From contig CAKQXD010000002.1 in the NCBI GenBank assembly GCA_934281605.1, positions 237,171-301,170 of the forward strand: DNA of 64,000 nucleotides, given 5' to 3'. Each line of letters starts with the position of its first letter. Within the stretch, counting starts at the first letter, position 1. The DNA comes from an uncultured Clostridia bacterium. GTDB lineage: Bacteria > Bacillota > Clostridia > Peptostreptococcales > Anaerovoracaceae. The notes beneath the pieces were generated by a model. The model was not told the DNA's origin and did not search any database. It was given only the letters and a program-made list of their open reading frames with translations. The translations under genes were made by a program, and so were the position numbers. This document shows positions 14,258 to 23,189 of this stretch, one piece after another.

Positions 14258-15640
14258 ATGGCAATCAAAGTACCACACAGATTATATTTAACAGAAGATC
14301 AGATCCCGGAGCAATGGTATAACCTGCGCGCCGACATGAAAGAACAGGCGGCGCCGATGATCAACCCGGCAACCGGCAAACCGGCGGCAGTGGAAGACCT
14401 CTATCCGGTATTCTGCAAAGAACTGGCTCAGCAGGAAATGGACAACGAAACGAGATATTTCGACATCCCGGAAGAAGTACGCGACATCTATAAGATCTAC
14501 CGCCCGGCGCCTCTTTGCAGAGCCTACAACCTAGAAAAAGCGCTGGACACACCGGCGAAGATCTACTATAAATTCGAAGGCAACAACACATCCGGAAGCC
14601 ACAAGCTCAACTCAGCAGTAGCGCAGGCGTACTACGCCAAGAAGGAAGGTTTGAAGGGCGTGACTACGGAAACAGGCGCAGGCCAGTGGGGAACAGCTCT
14701 TTCCGAAGCATGCTCCTATTTTGGCCTCGACCTGCAGGTTTATATGGTAAAGGTTTCCTATAACCAGAAGCCGTTCCGTAAGGACATCATGAAGACGTTT
14801 GGCGCACAGGTCTTTGCATCCCCATCTGACCGGACCGAAGCCGGCAGAAAGATCCTGGCGGAAGACCCGGACAACAGCGGAAGCCTGGGCTGTGCCATCT
14901 CTGAAGCAGTGGAAGTGGCAGTGACCAACGAAGGCTACAGATACGTGCTGGGCTCCGTGCTCAACCAGGTTCTCCTCCACCAGTCTGTCATCGGCCTGGA
15001 ATCCAAAATCGCCATGGAACAGCTGGACGAATATCCTGACATCGTCATCGGCTGCGCTGGCGGCGGCTCCAACCTGGGCGGCCTCATCGCACCGTTCATG
15101 CAGGACAAGCTGACCGGCAAGGCTGACCCGCGGATCATCGCGGTGGAACCGGCGTCCTGCCCGTCCCTCACCAGAGGCGTTTACAAATACGACTTCTGCG
15201 ACACCGGCAAGATCACACCGATGGCTAAGATGTACACGCTGGGCTGCACCTTCAAGCCGTCCGCAAACCATGCCGGCGGTCTCCGCTACCATGGCATGTC
15301 CCCGATCCTGTCCAAGCTGTACCACGACAAATACATGGAAGCCGTGTCCTACGAGCAGAGCAAAGTTTTCGAAGCGGCCGTTCAGTTCGCCAAACTGGAG
15401 ACGATCCTGCCGGCGCCGGAATCCTCTCACGCCATCCGCGGCGCCATCGACGAGGCCCTCAAGTGCAAAGAAACCGGCGAAGCCAAGACGATCCTCTTCG
15501 GACTCACGGGAACCGGCTATTTCGATATGACTGCATATGCTGCCTACAATGAAGGCCGCATGACCGATAACATTCCGACGGACGAAGATCTGAAGCCGTC
15601 CATCGACGCATTGCCGACCATCCCGGGGATCCAGGAGTAA
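14258..15640 (+). CDS. trpB2: Tryptophan synthase beta-like enzyme, TrpB2 type
   Basis: A 460-aa PLP enzyme of the TrpB2 branch, longer than TrpB1 (about 400 aa) by N-terminal and internal insertions. It joins indole with serine to give tryptophan. Visible: EGNNTSGSHKLNSA with the Schiff-base Lys, TTETGAGQWGTALSEA with the catalytic Glu region, GCAGGGSNLGGL for the PLP phosphate, and AVEPASCPSLTRG. It stands alone without trpA or other trp genes but is led by a Trp T-box, which suggests indole salvage rather than de novo synthesis. Its ribosome site is provided by the hairpin/RBS repeat. Confidence 0.93.
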   Translation: MAIKVPHRLYLTEDQIPEQWYNLRADMKEQAAPMINPATGKPAAVEDLYPVFCKELAQQEMDNETRYFDIPEEVRDIYKIYRPAPLCRAYNLEKALDTPAKIYYKFEGNNTSGSHKLNSAVAQAYYAKKEGLKGVTTETGAGQWGTALSEACSYFGLDLQVYMVKVSYNQKPFRKDIMKTFGAQVFASPSDRTEAGRKILAEDPDNSGSLGCAISEAVEVAVTNEGYRYVLGSVLNQVLLHQSVIGLESKIAMEQLDEYPDIVIGCAGGGSNLGGLIAPFMQDKLTGKADPRIIAVEPASCPSLTRGVYKYDFCDTGKITPMAKMYTLGCTFKPSANHAGGLRYHGMSPILSKLYHDKYMEAVSYEQSKVFEAAVQFAKLETILPAPESSHAIRGAIDEALKCKETGEAKTILFGLTGTGYFDMTAYAAYNEGRMTDNIPTDEDLKPSIDALPTIPGIQE

Positions 15641-15787
15641 GACGATGTCAACGTTGCTGATGCAGCGGACGAACTCGCAGATTCAGCATTAGCAATCGCA
15701 TCACGTCGCGATCCTGCAAAATTTCCTGCTGAATTTCCTGAAAAGTCTCCTGCAAAGGTTTCTGCAAAGATTTCGCACAACAAAACA
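15641..15787 (+). other. Intergenic stretch with degenerate TTTCCTG/CTGCAAAG repeats
   Basis: Contains a short degenerate tandem series (TTTCCTGCTGAATTTCCTG, then TCTCCTGCAAAGGTTTCTGC) with two copies of the octamer CTGCAAAG at 15750 and 15762. No gene is seen. Confidence 0.5.
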
Positions 15788-15834
15788 GCGGCGTGTCGCC
15801 AGACTCATTTCGAGACTGATGACACGCCGCTTCT
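15788..15834 (+). terminator. Intrinsic terminator, probably bidirectional
   Basis: GCGGCGTGTC ... GACACGCCGC with an inner AGACT/GACT pairing, followed by TTCTTA on one side and preceded by AAAACA on the other. It lies between trpB2 and the convergent transporter gene. Confidence 0.85.
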
Positions 15835-15850
15835 TATATTCTTTATAACC

Positions 15851-16771
15851 CTAGTGCTTCACATCTGCCAGCTTTGGATTCCTCTGCTTGGTTTGTGCAG
15901 CTCCGGCTCCTTTCAGCGTGAACACGATGACACTGGCAATGATGATGGCGCCACCGATAAACGTTCCCATGTCAGGGACTTCACGCAGCATGATGAAACC
16001 GATGATGGCCGCGATCAGCGGATTGACGAACATGTAGTTGGTCACTTCGCTGGTGCGGTCCGCAATAGCGATCGCTTTGCTCCAGGACAGGTATGCCAGC
16101 GCACTTGGGAATACACTGAGATAGATCCCGCTCAGGTTAGCTGAAAGACCGGCATTCGCCATGTCGTGGATCAGATCCGGTAGGAATACCATCGTCTGGA
16201 TCGCCCCGAATACAGCGCTGTAGGTAACGACTTCCATAGCTGTGTAACCCATTTCGGTGAACTTCCGGTTGAGGACGCTGTAGCCTGCAAATACGGAACC
16301 GCAAAGGAACATCCACAAGATACCAATGTTTATAGAAAGCACTCCATTCCACAGCAGGAGTACCGCTACACCGCCAAAAGCACAGGCGATAGAGATCCAG
16401 CCGATCCAGTTGATCCGTTCGTGGTAAATAGTATAAAGCCCGATGGCGGTCAGGATCGGAGATGATGTGGTCACGATACTTCCGGTAGCGGATGTCAACG
16501 TTGACATGCCGATGTTGAAAAACATGAAATAAGCCGAAAAACCCAGTGCCCCGGACAGGAAAAACCACAGCAGATCTTTCTTGCAAAACGGCTTTCGGAT
16601 GTGACAGATCTTTCCGATGATCAGCAGCACTATGGCTGAGATGCAGCACCGCTCGAAGCACAACGCCGAGGACGAAATAGCATCGCCCAGGAACCGCGTG
16701 AATGGAAACGCCGATCCCCACAGCAGGATCGTCAGGAATGCTAAACTGTGTGTCTTGATTTTGTTGTTCAT
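15851..16771 (-). CDS. DMT-family transporter (EamA domains)
   Basis: A 306-aa integral membrane protein with ten predicted helices in two EamA repeats. Typical marks: FLTILLWGSAFPFTRFLG at helix 1, FFNIGMSTLTSATGSIV in repeat 1, and the second-repeat end VNPLIAAIIGFIMLREVPDMGTFIGGAIIIASV. It is a drug/metabolite-type exporter; substrate unknown. The start is supported by GAGGGA. A hairpin GAAGCTGCGA/TCGCAGCTTC (16798-16823) lies in its 5' leader. It shares no promoter with its neighbours. Confidence 0.9.
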   Translation of the reverse strand: MNNKIKTHSLAFLTILLWGSAFPFTRFLGDAISSSALCFERCCISAIVLLIIGKICHIRKPFCKKDLLWFFLSGALGFSAYFMFFNIGMSTLTSATGSIVTTSSPILTAIGLYTIYHERINWIGWISIACAFGGVAVLLLWNGVLSINIGILWMFLCGSVFAGYSVLNRKFTEMGYTAMEVVTYSAVFGAIQTMVFLPDLIHDMANAGLSANLSGIYLSVFPSALAYLSWSKAIAIADRTSEVTNYMFVNPLIAAIIGFIMLREVPDMGTFIGGAIIIASVIVFTLKGAGAAQTKQRNPKLADVKH

Positions 16772-16973
16772 AATACTTCCCTCATGTAAACGTGGAAGCT
16801 GCGAAGAATGTCGCAGCTTCGCAGGTCAGAATGACCGGTACAAGTATATTAACACAAAATGTAACTACTTTCATCAAAAATTCTGTAAATTTCGAAAATG
16901 TTTTTTCGTCGGAGTTTTATGCAGATATTCCTTCCAATAAAAAAAGCCGACTTTCGCCGACTTTTTTCTATCG

Positions 16974-17400
16974 CTATTTTCCTCTTACTTTTTTATTTCC
17001 CAGCAGCAGGAAACATGCCAGAATACTCAGCAGAGAGATGACGATGCAGACAGACCAGCCCAGGTGCCACATGCCGCGGGCACCGAAGACTACGCCAACA
17101 AGCAGGGGAGCAAGCGGCATTCCCATGTCGCCTGCCCCGCCGGCAAGACCTGTGATGATCGGCAGACGTTCCTCGTCGAAGATTTCCGGCAGGATGGAGT
17201 AAAATGTCCCCAGCCCCCAGGAACCGCCAAAGGAAAAGATAAATGCAGTCGCATAAAACAGACCGAAATTTGTAAGATCCAGCAGGATCAGCATCAGAGA
17301 AGCGACGATGATCAGGATCGGTCCGACTGCCATGACCAGGATGCGGGCACGGCCTTTATTGGACATTCTGCGAGCCACCATGTCAGAGATCTGACCGAAA
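16974..17400 (-). pseudogene. 3' fragment of an MFS transporter gene
   Basis: About 140 codons matching the C-terminal six-helix half of a major facilitator: the loop motif FGQISDMVARRMSNKGRAR, then helices LVMAVGPILIIVASLMLIL, FYATAFIFSFGGSWGLGTFY and SVCIVISLLSILACFLLLG. The first half, including the start, is missing. Upstream of about 17400 the frame runs into antisense of a nitrilase fragment. It therefore cannot make a normal transporter. Confidence 0.75.
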
Positions 17401-17736
17401 ACCAGGCATATCTGGTTTGCACCAACGGTACGGGATTCTTTGGAAGTCATCAGCTGTACGGACATTCTCAGATCATTTCACCGGAAGGTCACTGCATCTG
17501 GGAAGCTGGAGAAACTCCGGCGATCTGCACTATGACACTGGACCTGGATCTGGTAGCAAGATGCAGAAAGTACGGAACGAATTTCCAGGATCACTACCTG
17601 CGTCACCTGTTCGAATACAACTTCCCGATGCCTTATGCGGATGATTTCAAGAAGGCTCCGCTTTACAAGGAAATCGGAGAAGGCCCGAGAAACGTGGCAG
17701 AAGAACGTGGACGAATTCCTGGCATCCAGAAAATAA
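17395..17736 (+). pseudogene. 3' fragment of a nitrilase-family hydrolase gene, frameshifted
   Basis: The frame TENQAYLVCTNGTGFFG, then YGHSQIISPEGHCIWEAGE, matches the C-terminal part of carbon-nitrogen hydrolases (ENQxYLVxxNxxG ... GHSxIxxPxG). The catalytic Glu, Lys and Cys regions upstream are gone. A second lesion, apparently one missing base near 17670, shifts the last part: ARETWQKNVDEFLASRK ending at 17736 is read in another frame. It abuts the MFS remnant head to head, so a single deletion could have removed both 5' ends. Confidence 0.72.
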
Positions 17737-17975
17737 AAACTACACATGACATAAACATTGAAATCCATAACAGAAAACCGGCGGCCGATAGGTCGTCGGT
17801 TTTTGCGTGAAATGAGACTGATTGCAGGGGTTCAGAACTTTTTTGAAAAAAATTTCGGAATCATCCCCCCGTACTCCTTGCTGGCCCGATCTTGTCGTTG
17901 CGGCGGGGCGGGGTGTATGGTATGATTTAACCATAATCTTGACTGCGATCAAAAATGGAATGATGGAGGAGAAAC
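17737..17975. other. Intergenic region before the InlB/LRR surface protein
   Basis: A short GC stem (AACCGGCGGCC near 17777) may be a weak terminator. A possible promoter is TTGCGG (about 17899) with TATGAT 17 bp downstream. No gene is seen. Confidence 0.4.
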
Positions 17976-20900
17976 ATGAGGCGACGTTTACTCAGTATGT
18001 TGGTTATTTTTGCGCTATGCTTCACACTGCTGCCGATGCAGGCCATGGCAGAGGATGCAGGGGGAAATGATGGCTCGGGAGGCGATGCAAAGACCTGCAC
18101 GGTCAGCTTTGATCTGAACGGGCATGGCGATGCGTCCCAGACGCCAGAACAGAAGACGGTTGCATCCGGCAGCAAAATCGAGGCGCCGGACTATCCACAG
18201 GTGAATCAGGAGACGGAAGACGGGCTGTACTTTTTTGATCACTGGGAGACTAAGGATTCTAAGAAATGGGACTTTAGCAGTGATACAGTGGAATCGGATA
18301 TGACGCTGTACGCTATATGGTGGCGGTACTGCGAAGCGCATGAGCTGGTCTCTATGGATGGAGCACCGTATACTGGCACGGTGGAATATCGGGAAAGCAA
18401 CGGTGATACCGTGTATACATTTAAAGCGAAGGGAAACAGCGATAATTATGCCGATTACGTTTGCGATGGTGTAAAGCCGGGAACTTATCAGCTTTATATC
18501 GCAGGAAAAATCGTGGATGACGATGTGATCGTGAATAGAGGGACGTCTTCCTCGAAGCGTCTGGTCGATCTTTATCATGTGAACTTTGACGCCAATGGAC
18601 AGACTTTTACAGAGAAAACGAAGCCTGACGATGTGCTGTGTTACGACGCTCGGCTGAGCAAGAATCTTAAAGTAAGCAAGCCGCAGGATCCGCAGGCGCA
18701 GGATTCTTCTTATGTCTTTGCGGGATGGACAAACGGGCCGAAGGCCGATTCCGGAGAGTTCGACTTCAGCCGCAGCATCGGATCGAAGACGACCATCTAT
18801 GCACAGTGGGAGAAGCTGGAGGATGCAGATTCCGTTCTGGTCACGGTGGAGCGTTCGACCATCAAGAATGGATCCCGGACTGTGAAAAAGGGACAGGACT
18901 ACAAAGCAACTCTGGTTCCAAATGAGGGATTTGAACTGCCGTATCATGCGGTGATGTCCAGTTATAAGAGCTATACCTATGTGACCATCGACGGGCAGGT
19001 TCTGGATGCCGGCAAGTATACGTTCAACTGCAATACAGGAGAGATCATTATTCCTGGCGAATACGTGACGGGAAATATTCTGATCCATACCGTACCAAGA
19101 AAGCTTCCGTATACAGTAAGCTTTACCAATAATGGCGGAACCGGTACTCAGGAATCGATTCTTGTGTATGGAACGAATGGTGGTTATGATTATGAAAAAG
19201 ACTATGGGATGACGTACTGGATCCCGGTCATGCCGGAATGCACCATCACACCGCCGGACGGAAAGGTGTTCGATCAATGGAGCAATGAAAGCCATCCTGG
19301 AGATAAAGGTAACGCCAGCAATATGAATCTGCGGATCACCGGAGATACGGAGATCTATCCGGTATGGAAGGATGCTTCTGCAGGGGAATACATGGTGGCC
19401 TATGATCTGACCGGCTGCAGCTTTACGGGAAAAACAAGCACAACAGAAGGTCAGGATTATACGACTACGTTGAAATTAAAGGGTGATTACACGAATCCGA
19501 TCACGATCGCAAGCGTGACTGCAGGTGGAACCGCTTTGGATCCTTCGGATTATACCTTTGATAAAGATACTGGCGTGCTGACCATTCCGTCGGTGAAGAT
19601 CACAGGCAATATCATCATTAAGGCCGGTGCAGTGAAAGGCTACCATGTGAATCTGCAGAAGGTAGGCAATGGAACTGTTGCGGCTTCACCGGAGCTGGCG
19701 GCTGAGGGAGAACCGGTCAAACTGACTGCCTCACCGGATGATGGCTATGAATTCAAAGGCTGGCAGGTGGTATCTCCTGCAGGACTGACCATTGATGAAA
19801 ATGACAGCTTCACCATGCCGGGAGAAGACGTTACGGTAAAAGCAGTATTTGAGCCGGTTGTTTATTCTGGTAAGTGCGGACCGGATATGACGTGGACGCT
19901 GGATGCCAGCACAGGCGAACTGATCATCAGCGGAACGGGGGATATGACCAGTAACCCTTGGCAGAATCACAGAAATCTGATCAAGACTGTGAAAATCGGC
20001 GACGGAGTAACATCGCTTTATTATAATGGAACTGTTACTGGGGCATTTTCTTTCTGTGAGAATATAACCAGTATCGAGCTTCCAGCTGGCCTGACTCGCA
20101 TCGAAGCCGATGAATTTCGGTCTTGTACAAAGCTGACCAGCATCACGATACCGGATGGCGTGACATACATTGGCGCCCGTGCTTTTTTAAACTGTCCGAG
20201 CATGAAAACCCTGACCCTTTCTGGCAGTGTGACGAGTATCGGTGATTCTGCTTTTGATAAATGCAGTCAGCTTGCCGATATCAATTTCTACGGGACGCAG
20301 GAGCAGTGGGACAGCATGACGAGGAAAAACAGCAATGATCCATTGAATCATGCGAACCTGCATATCCTCCACCACAACATCCAGTATAACGCCAACGGAG
20401 GCGAAGGTGCTCCAGCGAAACAGATCAAGGTGACAGGCGAGGATCTTGCACTCAGTACGGATGTACCTGTGCGGGAAGGGTATACGTTCCTCGGATGGGC
20501 GACAAGTGCAGCGGCAGATGCGGCACAGTACCAGCCGGGTGATCCGTTCCGGACAGATGAGGATACGATCCTCTATGCAGTCTGGAAAGAAGGAATCTAT
20601 CAGATCGCGGCAGCTCCGGAAGATCTCAGCTTTGAAAGCAGACTGGAAGGCTATACGGAGCTTCCGGAAGCTCAGACCGTTACGATCACCAATAAAGGGA
20701 ATCGGGAAATCGCTCTGAACCAGCCTGCAGCGGAAAACTATGAGATCGGCGCACTGTCCCAGACAACGCTGCGGCCGGGTGAAGCGGCAACCTTTACGGT
20801 ACAGCCAAAATCGGGACTTGCGATAGGAACTTATAAAGAGACCATTCATATTTCAGGAAGTGATGGAACCAGCGCAGCGGTGGAAGCAGACTTTGTCGTA

Positions 20901-21254
20901 AAAGAAGCTTCTATCGATCCGCCGGAACAGCCGGATCAGCCTGGCAAGGATCCGGAAAATCCTGGCGGCGGCGATAACCCTGGAGGAGGAGACAATCCTG
21001 GCGGTGGTGATAACCCGGGTGAAAAGCCGGGAGACAAGCCGGAAGTGAATCCTTCCGATCCTGCCGGAGGCAACACGTCATCTGCGGAAACAAAACCATC
21101 CCTGGCAGCTGCCAGCGCATCGAAAGCCCAGCTCAACGCAGCAGTGCAGACGGGCGATGACAGCAGCATGGCTTTCTGGATCAGCCTGATGCTGATGGGC
21201 ATGCTGGGAGCCGCAGGCACTGCTCTTTGCAGAAGAAAAAACCGGATCAGATAA
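17976..21254 (+). CDS. Surface protein with InlB-type repeats, LRR_5 repeats and TGD tail
   Basis: A 1092-aa exported protein. Signal peptide MRRRLLSMLVIFALCFTLLPMQAMA. Then come several InlB B-type repeats, recognised by DLNGHGDASQTPEQKTV/DHWETKD, VNFDANGQTFTEKTKP/FAGWTNG and NGGEGAPAK/GYTFLGWA, and divergent InlB-like modules (NLQKVGNGTVAASPE). Residues about 650-790 are BspA-type LRR_5 repeats (ITSIELPAGLTRIEADEF, LTSITIPDGVTYIGARAF). A Pro/Gly stalk (NPGGGDNPGGGDNPG) leads to the tail QTGDDSS, a membrane helix and RRKNRIR. The tail resembles a sortase signal but has no LPXTG. Ribosome site GGAGGAG. Likely an adhesin. Confidence 0.88.
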   Translation: MRRRLLSMLVIFALCFTLLPMQAMAEDAGGNDGSGGDAKTCTVSFDLNGHGDASQTPEQKTVASGSKIEAPDYPQVNQETEDGLYFFDHWETKDSKKWDFSSDTVESDMTLYAIWWRYCEAHELVSMDGAPYTGTVEYRESNGDTVYTFKAKGNSDNYADYVCDGVKPGTYQLYIAGKIVDDDVIVNRGTSSSKRLVDLYHVNFDANGQTFTEKTKPDDVLCYDARLSKNLKVSKPQDPQAQDSSYVFAGWTNGPKADSGEFDFSRSIGSKTTIYAQWEKLEDADSVLVTVERSTIKNGSRTVKKGQDYKATLVPNEGFELPYHAVMSSYKSYTYVTIDGQVLDAGKYTFNCNTGEIIIPGEYVTGNILIHTVPRKLPYTVSFTNNGGTGTQESILVYGTNGGYDYEKDYGMTYWIPVMPECTITPPDGKVFDQWSNESHPGDKGNASNMNLRITGDTEIYPVWKDASAGEYMVAYDLTGCSFTGKTSTTEGQDYTTTLKLKGDYTNPITIASVTAGGTALDPSDYTFDKDTGVLTIPSVKITGNIIIKAGAVKGYHVNLQKVGNGTVAASPELAAEGEPVKLTASPDDGYEFKGWQVVSPAGLTIDENDSFTMPGEDVTVKAVFEPVVYSGKCGPDMTWTLDASTGELIISGTGDMTSNPWQNHRNLIKTVKIGDGVTSLYYNGTVTGAFSFCENITSIELPAGLTRIEADEFRSCTKLTSITIPDGVTYIGARAFLNCPSMKTLTLSGSVTSIGDSAFDKCSQLADINFYGTQEQWDSMTRKNSNDPLNHANLHILHHNIQYNANGGEGAPAKQIKVTGEDLALSTDVPVREGYTFLGWATSAAADAAQYQPGDPFRTDEDTILYAVWKEGIYQIAAAPEDLSFESRLEGYTELPEAQTVTITNKGNREIALNQPAAENYEIGALSQTTLRPGEAATFTVQPKSGLAIGTYKETIHISGSDGTSAAVEADFVVKEASIDPPEQPDQPGKDPENPGGGDNPGGGDNPGGGDNPGEKPGDKPEVNPSDPAGGNTSSAETKPSLAAASASKAQLNAAVQTGDDSSMAFWISLMLMGMLGAAGTALCRRKNRIR

Positions 21255-21290
21255 GGATGGAAACATAAGAATACGGATAGAGAAAAGGAA

Positions 21291-21332
21291 GAGACTGGCT
21301 CGTGAGCAGAATGCAGATCATGAGTCAGTCTC
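21291..21332 (+). terminator. Probable terminator stem-loop
   Basis: GAGACTGGCTCGTGA ... TCATGAGTCAGTCTC, a long imperfect stem 37 bp after the surface-protein stop. The T-run behind it is poor (TTGTGTTG), so efficiency is uncertain. Confidence 0.6.
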
Positions 21333-21405
21333 TTGTGTTGTAACGGGTTTCTTTGCGGTGCAAATGTCTGAATCTTACCAATAATTTCAGATGCTCTGAT
21401 AGTTG

Positions 21406-21434
21406 TTTACATTTTAACAACGTTGCATTATCAT
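21406..21434 (+). promoter_or_regulatory. Candidate promoter of the hydrogenase gene
   Basis: TTTACA (21406-21411), 17-bp spacer, TATCAT (21429-21434), about 52 bp before the start codon. Confidence 0.45.
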
Positions 21435-21485
21435 AGAAATTATAAGGATAAATGACTTCTATGGAGTGTTAATGGAGATAAAAGA

Positions 21486-23006
21486 ATGAGGATTTTCGAC
21501 ACATATGTGCAGAAATTAAAGTACAAGGTTCTCACGGAGCTGGCGCGCCAGACCTGGGTAGGAAACGATGCGTTTTCGGTGTTTAACGATATCGCCAATC
21601 AGGTGGTCAAAAAAGGCGAGCCGACCATGAGCTGCTGTATCTACAAGGACAGAGCGATCGTAGCGGAGAGGATCCGTATCGCGCTGGGCGGCAAGAAGGA
21701 CGATCACAACGTGATCCAGGTCATCGACATTGCCTGCGACGAATGTCCGGTAGCGGGACACGTGGTGACGGATCTTTGCAGAGGCTGCGTAGCTCACGCC
21801 TGCATGGATGCCTGCAAGCTGGGAGCAATTACCGTGGACTCCCATCAGAAAGCGGAGATCGACAAGTCTAAATGCGTGGAATGCGGCAAATGCGCCAAGA
21901 GCTGTCCGTACAGTGCCATCGCCAACTTCAAGCGACCGTGCGAGAGAGCCTGCAAAGTGGACGCCATTTCCATGGCGCCGGACGGTGTAGCTCAGATCGA
22001 CAGTGAGAAGTGCATCGAGTGTGGAGCATGCGTGTACAAGTGTCCTTTCGGTGCGACTTTGGACGTGTCCAGTATCACCGACATCATCAAAACCATCGTG
22101 GACAGCGACGATAATAAAAACTATCACGTGCATGCCATCGTGGCGCCTGCTATCGCAGGCCAGTTCCAGTACGCTAAGGCAGGCCAGATCATATCGGCGA
22201 TCCGTGAGCTGGGATTTTATGCGGTGGAAGAGGTGGCACTGGGCGCCGACATCGTAGCATATAAAGAAGCGCAGGAGCTGCAGGAAAAAGGATTTCTGAC
22301 TTCCTCCTGCTGTCCGGCTTTCGTGAAATACATCCAGATGAAATTCCCGCAGATGGCGGAGCATATTTCCCACAACCTGTCACCGATGGCGGAGACGGGC
22401 AAGCTGATCAAGGAACAGGATCCCGATGCGAAGATCGTCTTCATCGGGCCATGCACGGCCAAGAAGGGAGAGGTGCGTAAGCCGGAGGTGCACCAGTATG
22501 TGGATTACGTCATGACCTTCGAGGAACTGCAGGCCATGATCGACAGCAAGGATATCGCGGTGGATCAGCTGCCGGAAACGGAGCTGGATACGGCGACCTA
22601 TTACGGAAGAGTATTCGCCCGCACCGGTGGACTCAGTGAAGCAGTAACGGAAGCCGTGCGAGAACAGAAGGCTGCGGCAGAAGCTGCAGAGGCTGCTGCT
22701 TCGGACAATACTGGCGCTGACGGTGCGGCGGACAGTGCTGACGCGTCCGGTTCTGCTGATGGCGACGGCGCTGAGGCAGAACCATTCGTCTTCAACCCGA
22801 TCGTCTGCGACGGTATCGACAGCTGCAAAACAGCCCTGATGCGTGCCAATAAAGGCCTGCTGCCAAACAACTTCATCGAAGGTATGGTCTGCACCGACGG
22901 CTGCATCGGCGGCGCTGCCTGCCTGAGCCACGGCAACGCAGATAAGCGCGCCATCGACAACTACGGCAAGAAAGCAAGCCATAAGGAAATCAGCGAAGTG
23001 CTGTAG
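21486..23006 (+). CDS. [FeFe] hydrogenase, group B-like, with ferredoxin domains
   Basis: A 506-aa iron-only hydrogenase. The N-terminal part carries several ferredoxin-type Cys sets (CVECGKCAKSCP, CIECGACVYKCP, plus CDECP, CRGCVAHAC). The H-cluster domain follows with L1 TSSCCPAF, L2 IGPCTAKKGE and L3 EGMVCTDGCIGGAAC, the form typical of group B enzymes rather than the classic MPCxxKxxE/ACxxGCxxGGG. An Ala/Asp/Gly-rich linker (about residues 395-435) interrupts the domain just before NPIVCDGIDSC. It probably evolves or oxidises H2 with ferredoxin in the cytoplasm. Maturases HydEFG are not in the window. Confidence 0.9.
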   Translation: MRIFDTYVQKLKYKVLTELARQTWVGNDAFSVFNDIANQVVKKGEPTMSCCIYKDRAIVAERIRIALGGKKDDHNVIQVIDIACDECPVAGHVVTDLCRGCVAHACMDACKLGAITVDSHQKAEIDKSKCVECGKCAKSCPYSAIANFKRPCERACKVDAISMAPDGVAQIDSEKCIECGACVYKCPFGATLDVSSITDIIKTIVDSDDNKNYHVHAIVAPAIAGQFQYAKAGQIISAIRELGFYAVEEVALGADIVAYKEAQELQEKGFLTSSCCPAFVKYIQMKFPQMAEHISHNLSPMAETGKLIKEQDPDAKIVFIGPCTAKKGEVRKPEVHQYVDYVMTFEELQAMIDSKDIAVDQLPETELDTATYYGRVFARTGGLSEAVTEAVREQKAAAEAAEAAASDNTGADGAADSADASGSADGDGAEAEPFVFNPIVCDGIDSCKTALMRANKGLLPNNFIEGMVCTDGCIGGAACLSHGNADKRAIDNYGKKASHKEISEVL

Positions 23007-23019
23007 GTTTATCGGAGTG

Positions 23020-23053
23020 TGCCGGCACGGGCTGGCGTTTAAGCGTGCCGGCA
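23020..23053 (+). terminator. Stem-loop after the hydrogenase gene
   Basis: TGCCGGCACG ... CGTGCCGGCA, a perfect 10-bp stem, but without a T-run; it may act in RNA stability or as a weak terminator. Confidence 0.45.
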
Positions 23054-23146
23054 GCCGCCGGCAAAGCCATTACCTGCTTGTCAGGCCCCCGTTACTCCAG
23101 TCCCCGCGAAATCCTGACGCCCCGACCCCGGGCACCAAACTCCCCT

Positions 23147-23184
23147 CCGGCGCATATCCTAAACAGGATAGAGCGAAGGAGGGA
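23147..23184 (+). promoter_or_regulatory. Hairpin sequestering the ribosome site of the FAD oxidoreductase
   Basis: CCCCTCCGGCGC ... GCGAAGGAGGG: the ribosome site GAAGGAGG is the 3' arm of a stem with CCTCC upstream; an inner ATCCT/AGGAT pairing sits between. It is followed by a run of Ts and a TTG start. The arrangement resembles those before the genes at 11054 and 11992. Confidence 0.55.
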
Positions 23185-23189
23185 TTTTT

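Noticed and set aside
16930..16975. Terminator at the GCCGAC repeats
   Set aside because: GCCGACTTTCGCCGAC is a direct repeat, not an inverted one; only the outer A/T runs can pair, giving a weak stem.
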